Source of the DNA: Candidatus Atribacter hydrocarboniphilus
Lineage (GTDB): Bacteria; Atribacterota; Atribacteria; Atribacterales; Atribacteraceae
DNA length: 5,822 bases
Direction of reading: 5' to 3'
Assembly (NCBI GenBank): GCA_003542295.1
Contig: DPKX01000139.1
Coordinates: 1 to 5,822, forward strand
The position numbers and the translations under genes were made by a program. Shown in pieces: positions 1 through 5,225 of this stretch. The notes under the pieces are model-generated. The model saw only the letters and a list, made by a program, of their open reading frames with translations. It searched no databases and was not told the DNA's origin. Numbering within the stretch: the first letter of the stretch is position 1; every line of letters starts with the position of its first letter.

Positions 1-1
1 C

Positions 2-592
2 AACTGATACATATTTACCAAATTTCGTTTGCGTAAAAATAAAGTAACATATAATCCAAATAACCAACATCAAAATGATAGGCGTAGGAATAGGACCAAT
101 AAATCCTCGGCCTAAAGCACGAAATCCTTCAGATTTTATATAAATCGGCCTTCCTTGAGTATAAATAAAACCAATTCCGCGAAGGATGCCCATTGTTGCT
201 AAAGTAAGCAGAAAAGCTGGTATTTTTTGCTTGGCAACAAAAAAACCATGCATAAGACCAATTATAAGCCCTATAGCAAAAATGGCAATCACCCATAAAC
301 CTAGCGGATAATTTTCTTGACGGAGAAAAGCAGCAGCAGTTACGCCGGTTAAAGCTATCACTGAACCTACACTCAAATCAATTTGACCAGCCGTTATTAC
401 AAATGTCATGCCAAAAGCTACTATGGCAGTGATAGATATCTGCCTCCCAACATTTAATACATTTTCCACAGTAAGAAAATGAGGAGAGGCAATCGATAAA
501 AACAAACATAAAAAAATAAATCCAAGCAATAAACCATAGTTTTCAAAAAGAAACATAAACCAGCCCAAAGTTGATTTTTTTTCTTGACTCAT
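2..592 (-). CDS. ABC sugar transporter permease, RbsC/BPD_transp_2 family (3' end beyond window)
   Basis: This is the membrane-spanning channel subunit of a ribose/xylose/galactose-class ABC importer, placed in the inner membrane. The visible 197 codons start at the ATG at 590-592 and run off the left edge; family members are usually about 310-340 residues, so roughly the first 60% is present. A short polar N-terminus is followed by hydrophobic segments near residues 20-36, 52-68, 72-90, 98-119, 125-145 and 170-187. Two family hallmarks are clear: ITAGQIDLSVGS at 66-77, and KIPAFLLTLATMGILRG at 123-139. The start is supported by a GAGGGAGA ribosome binding site seven to eight bases upstream. 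It follows the ATPase gene by 97 bases, the usual binding protein-ATPase-permease order. Family assignment is firm. The transported substrate is unknown, and a second permease beyond the edge cannot be excluded. Confidence 0.93.
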   Translation of the reverse strand, partial: MSQEKKSTLGWFMFLFENYGLLLGFIFLCLFLSIASPHFLTVENVLNVGRQISITAIVAFGMTFVITAGQIDLSVGSVIALTGVTAAAFLRQENYPLGLWVIAIFAIGLIIGLMHGFFVAKQKIPAFLLTLATMGILRGIGFIYTQGRPIYIKSEGFRALGRGFIGPIPTPIILMLVIWIICYFIFTQTKFGKYVSV

Positions 593-600
593 AGTGTATT

Positions 601-608
601 TCTCCCTC
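601..608 (-). promoter_or_regulatory. Ribosome binding site of the permease gene
   Basis: GAGGGAGA on the minus strand lies eight bases before the ATG at 592. It selects this ATG over an in-frame TTG slightly further upstream, which has no comparable site. The 97-base gap to the ATPase stop codon is otherwise very AT-rich, with no clear hairpin. Confidence 0.7.
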
Positions 609-689
609 AAAAGATATTATTCAAAACCAAATATCCCATCTTAATTATTAAATTATAATGTTCCAAATAAAATATTTTTCAAAAATTTT

Positions 690-1481
690 TTAACTCGTTA
701 GATTATTCAATTGTACATTATTATTTTCTTGTTTTTGTTCACCTGAAATCATAAGCTTAACAATTTCATCGCGAGTTGTGTTCTTAATGATTCTATCTCC
801 AACCCTCATTCCCCCTCTTAAAACGATAGCACGATCAGCAACTGAAAATACATCTTCAAGATTATGGCTTATGAGAATAACTGAAGCACCGTGCTTTTTT
901 AAATCTAAAATGATCTGACGTACCTTAGCAGTTTCTGCAACCCCTAAAGCAGCTGTTGGTTCATCCATGATGATAATTTTCGCTTCCCAAAAAACACTTT
1001 TTGCTATAGCAGTCGCTTGGCGTTGTCCTCCAGATAAGGTTCCCACTTTTAACTTTGGATCTAAGGCAATTCGTAATCTTTCTAATAATGGTCTAGTTTC
1101 TGCTTCCATTTTCTTTTTATCTAATATCTGGATGGGTGTATTCAGGAATTTCTTCATTTTCTCTCGACCAAGAAAAATATTTTCCGCTATGTTGAGTTTC
1201 GTTGCCAGAGCTAAATCTTGATAAACCGTTTCAATACCTAATTCCTTCGCACCAGCTGGATCAGATATAGTAACAGATTTACCACGAATAAATATTTCAC
1301 CTTCATCTTGGGTAAAAACCCCAGAAATAATTTTAATTAGGGTTGATTTACCAGCACCATTATCTCCCAATAAGCCAAGTATTTCATTAGGATAGAGCTC
1401 AAAATCCACCTGGTATAAAGCTTGAACTGATCCAAATTTTTTAGAAATACTCTTCATTTTTAAAATGGGTTCTTCATGCAT
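690..1481 (-). CDS. Single-domain sugar ABC transporter ATP-binding protein
   Basis: This is the cytoplasmic ATPase that powers the sugar importer. Counted from the ATG at 1479-1481 it has 263 residues and all nucleotide-binding motifs: Walker A GDNGAGKST at 39-47, Q-loop glutamine 88, signature LSGGQRQ at 149-155, Walker B IIIMDEP at 169-175 with catalytic Glu174, and H-loop His206. An in-frame TTG at 1485-1487 would add two residues, but the GAGGGA ribosome binding site almost touches it and is well spaced only for the ATG. Many transporters of this class (RbsA, MglA, XylG) use a fused two-domain ATPase of about 500 residues. This one is a single domain, as in the FrcA-type fructose system, so it probably works as a homodimer. 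The polar, asparagine-rich C-terminal tail (about 250-263) is poorly conserved in kind. No motif is missing. Substrate unknown. Confidence 0.95.
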   Translation of the reverse strand: MHEEPILKMKSISKKFGSVQALYQVDFELYPNEILGLLGDNGAGKSTLIKIISGVFTQDEGEIFIRGKSVTISDPAGAKELGIETVYQDLALATKLNIAENIFLGREKMKKFLNTPIQILDKKKMEAETRPLLERLRIALDPKLKVGTLSGGQRQATAIAKSVFWEAKIIIMDEPTAALGVAETAKVRQIILDLKKHGASVILISHNLEDVFSVADRAIVLRGGMRVGDRIIKNTTRDEIVKLMISGEQKQENNNVQLNNLTS

Positions 1482-1487
1482 ATTCAA

Positions 1488-1494
1488 TCCCTCG
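1488..1494 (-). promoter_or_regulatory. Ribosome binding site deciding the ATPase start
   Basis: CGAGGGA on the minus strand ends six bases before the ATG at 1481 but directly abuts the in-frame TTG at 1487. The spacing therefore favours the ATG. A stronger GGAGG at 1507-1511 lies 19 bases from the TTG and 25 from the ATG, too far to serve either start directly. Confidence 0.65.
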
Positions 1495-1556
1495 TTTTTC
1501 GTTGATCCTCCTTCACGAATAGCGATGAAAGAGATATTCTTATTCCCTTAATTTAA

Positions 1557-1589
1557 ATAAGGGAGAGAAAACTCATTTCTCTCCCTTAT
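1557..1589 (-). terminator. Perfect 14-bp intergenic hairpin after the binding-protein gene (attenuating or 3'-protecting element)
   Basis: Bases 1576-1589 and 1557-1570 are perfect reverse complements (14 bp, about half G/C) around a five-base loop at 1571-1575. The hairpin begins 31 bases after the binding-protein stop codon. On the minus-strand transcript the downstream side continues UUAAAUUAAGGG, AU-rich but with no uninterrupted U-run, so it is not a textbook intrinsic terminator. A stable stem between the binding-protein gene and the remaining importer genes is a known arrangement for raising the binding protein relative to the membrane subunits, by partial termination or by blocking 3' exonucleases. 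That role is inferred here; the stem itself is directly visible. Confidence 0.75.
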
Positions 1590-1620
1590 GGTTTATTCCG
1601 TTATATCATCCTTAAACAAG

Positions 1621-2580
1621 CTAATAGTCAAGAATTTCTAACGCTTGGGTAGCTTCTTCCAAATTTTCCTGGGAAACTAAAAGCACTGGAATCGTTATTC
1701 TTTTTGGGATTTCTTCGCCTTTTAATTTATTTAAAGCTGTTTCAATGGCAGTCGATCCTAAAACAATTGGTTGTTGGGCTACAGTAGCAAATAATTTCCC
1801 ATCCTTAATTGCCTGAACCATTTCGGTATCGATGTCTACACCAACTACTTTTACATTGGCTCCAGCTGCTTCCACCGCCGAGACAGCTCCCATCGTACAG
1901 GTCTGGTTTCCACCAAAAAGGAAATCAATATCTTTATTCGCTGTCATGATATTTTCTGCAACTGTCATGGCGTTTTCGCGAAGTCCTTCTTCAACGTTTT
2001 GTTGAGCTACGATTTCAACACCTGGCAATTGAGTGACTTGATCAAGAAAACCTTGGGTACGTTGTTGCTGAGCAACCGAGACTGCCCACCAAAGCACACC
2101 AATCTTGGCTTTTCCGCCCATTTCTTTTTCAATATAATCTTTTGTCCATTTGCCTACTTCGGTCCCAATCTGGTAATTATCTGAGCCAATAAAAGTAACA
2201 ACTTTATCAGTTACTAACTCCATATCAGCAGTGATTACTGGTATTCCCTTGGCAACTGCTTCTTCAACAACCGGCACTACGCCTTCCGGGTCAACTCCAA
2301 AAAGGACAATTGCATCTACTCCTCGGGTAATATAGGTTTCCAAAGCCTTTACTTGGGCATCGAGTTTGGTTTTGGGATCATCCAGTAACATTTCGACACC
2401 AGCTTCTTCGGCAGCTTTCTTCATGCCGTTTACAACATCAATGTAGAAGGGGTGTTCATAAGTAATGATTGATGTTCCAAGAACGATTTGTTTCTCTTGC
2501 GAAACTGCACTAAAAGTTAAACTTAAAACCAGACTCATTACAACGAAAACAAATATTAATGTTGAAAGTTTGTGCTTCAT
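1621..2580 (-). CDS. Periplasmic sugar-binding protein of the ABC importer (Peripla_BP_4 / RbsB-like)
   Basis: This 319-residue protein captures the substrate in the periplasm and delivers it to the permease. The N-terminus has a classical signal peptide: basic KHK, a hydrophobic core at about 7-24, and a probable signal peptidase I site after AVS (residue 27). There is no lipobox cysteine, so it should be soluble. The mature part has the two-lobe pattern of the ribose-binding family: first-strand loop HPFY at 43-46, VDAIVLFGVD at 88-97, VITAD at 115-119, QRTQGF at 173-178, GGNQTCTMGA at 223-232, VVGVDID at 245-251 and a glutamine pair at 269-270. These are the usual ligand-contact positions, although Asn-Gln at 225-226 replaces the common Asn-Asp, and Asp119 is followed by Met rather than Arg as in RbsB. 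The ATG follows a strong GAGGAGGAG site at 2584-2592. The class is sure, the ligand unknown. Confidence 0.95.
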   Translation of the reverse strand: MKHKLSTLIFVFVVMSLVLSLTFSAVSQEKQIVLGTSIITYEHPFYIDVVNGMKKAAEEAGVEMLLDDPKTKLDAQVKALETYITRGVDAIVLFGVDPEGVVPVVEEAVAKGIPVITADMELVTDKVVTFIGSDNYQIGTEVGKWTKDYIEKEMGGKAKIGVLWWAVSVAQQQRTQGFLDQVTQLPGVEIVAQQNVEEGLRENAMTVAENIMTANKDIDFLFGGNQTCTMGAVSAVEAAGANVKVVGVDIDTEMVQAIKDGKLFATVAQQPIVLGSTAIETALNKLKGEEIPKRITIPVLLVSQENLEEATQALEILDY

Positions 2581-2750
2581 GGTCTCCTCCTCATTCGCAA
2601 TAAATAATTTGTTTGTTAATTACCTAACCATAATCCTTAATTGAACACTTATTCTTAATACAACCAACCACCTCCTTTTCAGACCCCCTATTAAATCATT
2701 TTTAAAAACCATTAATACAATCTTCTCCATCAGCAAATAAGCTATTTATT
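2581..2750 (-). other. 170-base intergenic region between aminotransferase and binding-protein genes
   Basis: No gene is visible. From the upstream end it holds a weak A/T-only stem (about 2735-2747), two copies of TTGTATTAA on the minus strand (2712-2720 and 2655-2663), the orphan AAGGAGGTGG, an imperfect A/T dyad at 2599-2617, and the binding-protein ribosome binding site at 2584-2592. No convincing sigma-70 promoter was found, although the length leaves room for one with an operator. It may separate the enzyme genes from the transporter genes in expression. Confidence 0.5.
2668..2677 (-). promoter_or_regulatory. Orphan perfect Shine-Dalgarno sequence in the 170-base gap
   Basis: AAGGAGGTGG on the minus strand matches the 16S rRNA anti-Shine-Dalgarno complement over its length, yet it lies about 87 bases before the binding-protein start, which has its own strong site. 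No gene of normal size follows. The best-spaced start, a TTG about seven bases downstream, stops after two codons. Overlapping GTG or TTG starts give frames of only about 15 codons. It could be a leader-peptide or standby ribosome site, or chance. Confidence 0.4.
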
Positions 2751-4001
2751 CTAGGTAATGTCTTTCATAATTTTTTCAACTTTCTCCACCACTGCTTGAA
2801 TATCCTCGTCACTCGAATTAATATTGATTCCAAACCCTGAACCTAAACCTTTATCAACAACACCAACACTGATATTGATTGCCCGATCAAGAATAGCATC
2901 AGTTTGTGGAAGCATATGAGCATAATATTGAATATCTTTTCCGTAAGCCGGACATTCATAAGGGCAGGGATAGAGGGTTGAAGTTTTCTTTTGTAAAATT
3001 TGTTCCATATTGTTATATACATGCCAACCAGAATGAGCTATAGTCTTAGTTCCAGCCCTTTCACCGAAGGCATCAGCCATGGTTTTATCTTTAAAAAGTA
3101 AAGTGAGCAAAGTGGCACATTCTCCGTTTTTGTCGTTGATGGTTCTAAAACTGATATTCGGAATCTTGGATAAGGCGGTTTTGAGCTTACTCTTCTTTTC
3201 TCGAAGCGTGTTAAGGATTTTATCTACTTTACGAACCTGAGCTAAGGCAAATGCTCCGGTCAATTCGTTCATGCGAAGATCCAACCCTACAATGCTTCTT
3301 TTCCCAACCTCGACACCAGCCCGCATGGGTTTGTGGCCTTGATCATGAAACCCAAAAGCCCGTTCGTAATAATCATCGTTATCCGTCACTACAATACCAC
3401 CATCGCCGGCAGTGATCGTTTTAAAAACATTCAACGAGAAAGCAGCAATTTCTCCAATGCTCCCAACTCTCTTCCCTTGGAAGGATGCCCCGGCAGCTTG
3501 AGCACAGTCTTCAATGACCAATAACCCATGCCGTCGGGCGATGTCCATGATAGCATCCATCTGGCAAGGATTTCCCAGCATGTGTACTGGCATGATGGCT
3601 TTAGTCTTGTTGGTAATCTTTTTTTCTACATCACCAGGATCAAGAGTGAGCGATTCGTCAATTTCAGCTAATATAGGAATGGCTCGGGCTACGATAATAC
3701 TCGAAATCGAGGCGATAAATGTATATCCAGGAACGATAACCTCGTCCCCCGGCCCAATACCAAGAGCAGCCAAACAAGTGAGCAATGCACTGGTTCCACT
3801 ATTCACCGCAACAGCATGCTTGACTCCGATCAACTGAGAAAATTCTTGTTCTAAAGTAAATACTTTCTTTTTAAAACTGGGATCGTCTTCTGAGCCATAA
3901 CGAAAAAGATACCCCGACTCTAGAACATCCATCACTTCTTTTTTCTCTTCTTCACTAATTACATATGAACCCGGTCCTCCAAAAGTCGGTTTGACAGTCA
4001 T
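2751..4001 (-). CDS. DegT/DnrJ/EryC1/StrS-family PLP aminotransferase
   Basis: This 416-residue cytoplasmic enzyme belongs to the PLP-dependent sugar/cyclitol aminotransferases, which move an amino group between glutamate or glutamine and a keto sugar. The fold-type I landmarks are intact: NSGTSAL at 67-73 (phosphate binding), VPGYTFIAS at 90-98, IEDCAQAAGA at 163-172 with the pyridine-nitrogen aspartate Asp165 and Gln168, the Schiff-base lysine Lys194 in SLNVFKTITAGDGG (189-202), and RMNELTGA at 243-250. The lysine region ends TAGDGG, closer to the TxGEGG form of scyllo-inosose and AHBA-type enzymes than to the SFFPTKNLGAxGDGG of nucleotide-sugar enzymes; this is recalled, not aligned. The C-terminal part has an unusual CPYECP pair (Cys346, Cys350) and GSGFGININ at 387-395. 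The ATG has an AAAGGAGGAA site that overlaps the oxidoreductase stop codon, so the two are probably translated together. Substrate and direction are unknown. Confidence 0.92.
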   Translation of the reverse strand: MTVKPTFGGPGSYVISEEEKKEVMDVLESGYLFRYGSEDDPSFKKKVFTLEQEFSQLIGVKHAVAVNSGTSALLTCLAALGIGPGDEVIVPGYTFIASISSIIVARAIPILAEIDESLTLDPGDVEKKITNKTKAIMPVHMLGNPCQMDAIMDIARRHGLLVIEDCAQAAGASFQGKRVGSIGEIAAFSLNVFKTITAGDGGIVVTDNDDYYERAFGFHDQGHKPMRAGVEVGKRSIVGLDLRMNELTGAFALAQVRKVDKILNTLREKKSKLKTALSKIPNISFRTINDKNGECATLLTLLFKDKTMADAFGERAGTKTIAHSGWHVYNNMEQILQKKTSTLYPCPYECPAYGKDIQYYAHMLPQTDAILDRAINISVGVVDKGLGSGFGININSSDEDIQAVVEKVEKIMKDIT

Positions 4002-4006
4002 GGTTG

Positions 4007-4016
4007 TTCCTCCTTT
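4007..4016 (-). promoter_or_regulatory. Aminotransferase ribosome binding site overlapping the upstream stop codon
   Basis: AAAGGAGGAA on the minus strand includes bases of the oxidoreductase TAA at 4015-4017 and precedes the aminotransferase ATG by about seven bases. Ribosomes ending the first gene are already on the start signal of the second, which favours translational coupling and matched expression of the two enzymes. Confidence 0.8.
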
Positions 4017-5169
4017 ATCGAATAACTTTTACCCATTTTCCTTTTTGTTGGCTTTCCACAATTGCGTCGACGATACAACTAATATCATAACCGTCATGAA
4101 AAGTAGCATAATCAGGCTTTTTGTTTGTAGCATTTTTTGCATCAAGAACTGCACGATAATAAGCCAGTAAGCTGTTTTTAAGGCTATCCAACCAACCCTC
4201 GGGATGCCCACCTGGTGCAAGTACATATCCCCGACACTTTGGATCAAGCTGATTCGGATCTCTCATGAAATAAGCATTCGGTTGGTTGCGATACCCGATC
4301 CACATTCGATCTCCTTCTTCCTGATTCCAATAAAAAGATTGGTTTGATCCATCAATTTCGATATTCAAATAACATTTTCTTCCTGCGCTTATTTGTGAAA
4401 CATAGAAAACCCCGCTGGCTCCGTTCTCTAGCCGGATTAAGACCGCTCCCCAATCCTCTGACTGTATCGGTATTTCTTCGTAATCGTTAGGTTCACGATT
4501 TTCACTAAAAGTCTCAACGATTTTTGATTTTTTCCTCACTGGTATCACAGTTGATAAGTCGGCAAACACCTCGGTGATTTTGAGCCCCGTTAGTGTTTGA
4601 GCAAGATCACACCAGTGTGAACCGATATCTCCAATTGCTCGAGTTGCTCCACCATACTTTGGTTCTATACGCCAGTTATAATCGGTTTCATAAAAAAGCC
4701 AATCTTGTAGATAAGATCCATGGATTAAATTAACTTTCCCAAGTTCTCCCTTCTGAATCCGGTGTTTCATATCTTGCACCAAAGGATACATTCTATAGTT
4801 AAAATTAACTCCATGTACTACTCGGTGCTTTTCTGCTAATTCCAACATTTTACTTGATTCAAAACGATTCATTCCTAGGGGTTTTTCGGAGAAGATGTGT
4901 TTTCCAGCCTGAATAATAGCAGTATTGATTTCCAGATGAAGATGATTAGGTGTGCAGTTATGAACAACTTGAACATCCGGATCATTGATGAGGTCTTGGT
5001 AGTTCCCGTAGGCGCGAGGGATAAAAAAATCAGCAGCTTTTTTTTGAGCTAATTCCTCATTCGCTTCGGCAACCGCAACCACATCGACAAAACCCAAGCG
5101 CCTTAAAGCATCAATGTGTACTGTTCCAACAAAACCGGTACCAATAATCCCAGTCTTTATTCTTTTCAT
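4015..5169 (-). CDS. Gfo/Idh/MocA-family NAD(P)-dependent sugar or cyclitol dehydrogenase
   Basis: This 384-residue cytoplasmic oxidoreductase should oxidise a hydroxyl of a sugar, inositol or derivative to a ketone with NAD(P), or run the reverse. The N-terminal Rossmann fold opens with GIIGTGFVG (7-15). NCTPNHLH at 71-78 and the catalytic-lysine motif SEKPLG at 94-99 (Lys96) follow. NFNYR at 122-126 leads into the C-terminal substrate domain, with DIGSHWCDL at 181-189 providing the usual Asp181 and His185. The length is typical for the family. The start has AAGGAGGG at 5174-5181, four bases before the ATG. It sits 38 bases after the ROK gene and is tightly coupled to the aminotransferase, which suggests its keto product or substrate is shared with that enzyme. 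The LQDWLFY segment at 154-160 and the GSHWCD form are seen in sugar and inositol dehydrogenases of this superfamily, but the substrate cannot be named. Confidence 0.93.
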   Translation of the reverse strand: MKRIKTGIIGTGFVGTVHIDALRRLGFVDVVAVAEANEELAQKKAADFFIPRAYGNYQDLINDPDVQVVHNCTPNHLHLEINTAIIQAGKHIFSEKPLGMNRFESSKMLELAEKHRVVHGVNFNYRMYPLVQDMKHRIQKGELGKVNLIHGSYLQDWLFYETDYNWRIEPKYGGATRAIGDIGSHWCDLAQTLTGLKITEVFADLSTVIPVRKKSKIVETFSENREPNDYEEIPIQSEDWGAVLIRLENGASGVFYVSQISAGRKCYLNIEIDGSNQSFYWNQEEGDRMWIGYRNQPNAYFMRDPNQLDPKCRGYVLAPGGHPEGWLDSLKNSLLAYYRAVLDAKNATNKKPDYATFHDGYDISCIVDAIVESQQKGKWVKVIR

Positions 5170-5196
5170 AAGACCCTCCTTCTCCTATAATTTTTA

Positions 5197-5225
5197 TTAA
5201 TATATTTCTATTGAATAATTTCCAA
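5197..5225 (-). promoter_or_regulatory. Possible sigma-70-type promoter before the oxidoreductase gene
   Basis: On the minus strand TTGGAA (5220-5225) and TATTAA (5197-5202) are separated by exactly 17 bases, each matching four of six consensus positions. Transcription would begin near 5190, leaving a short leader that contains the ribosome binding site of the oxidoreductase. The -35 lies inside the end of the ROK gene. The surroundings are very AT-rich, so a chance match is quite possible. If real, the enzymes and importer could be expressed apart from the ROK gene. Confidence 0.3.

Noticed and set aside
652..682. TTGAAA and TATAAT on the minus strand before the permease gene, resembling a promoter
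   Set aside because: The spacer is 19 bases and the whole gap is extremely AT-rich, so the match is expected by chance. The permease is more simply transcribed with the ATPase gene.
967..1221. Plus-strand open frame within the ATPase gene, and similar plus-strand frames at 1999-2184, 3333-3524 and 3514-3837
   Set aside because: They lie wholly antisense to well-supported genes and have no recognisable domain; they are shadows of the coding strand.
1485..1487. TTG as the start of the ATPase gene
   Set aside because: The GAGGGA site directly adjoins the TTG, giving no usable spacing, while the ATG two codons later is well placed.
1504..1511. GGAGGATC at 1504-1511 as the ATPase ribosome binding site
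   Set aside because: It is 19 or more bases from either candidate start, and no start codon lies at suitable distance from it; at most a standby site.
2735..2747. Small inverted repeat after the aminotransferase stop codon as a terminator
   Set aside because: The stem is five A/T pairs with no G/C pair and no U-run; too weak to support a terminator.
2619..2759. Eight-base inverted repeat ATTACCTA / TAGGTAAT at 2619-2626 and 2752-2759
   Set aside because: The copies are about 125 bases apart, and one includes the aminotransferase stop codon; most likely coincidence.
4029..4247. Minus-strand frame overlapping the 3' part of the oxidoreductase gene
   Set aside because: It lies in another frame of an intact conserved gene and has no family features.
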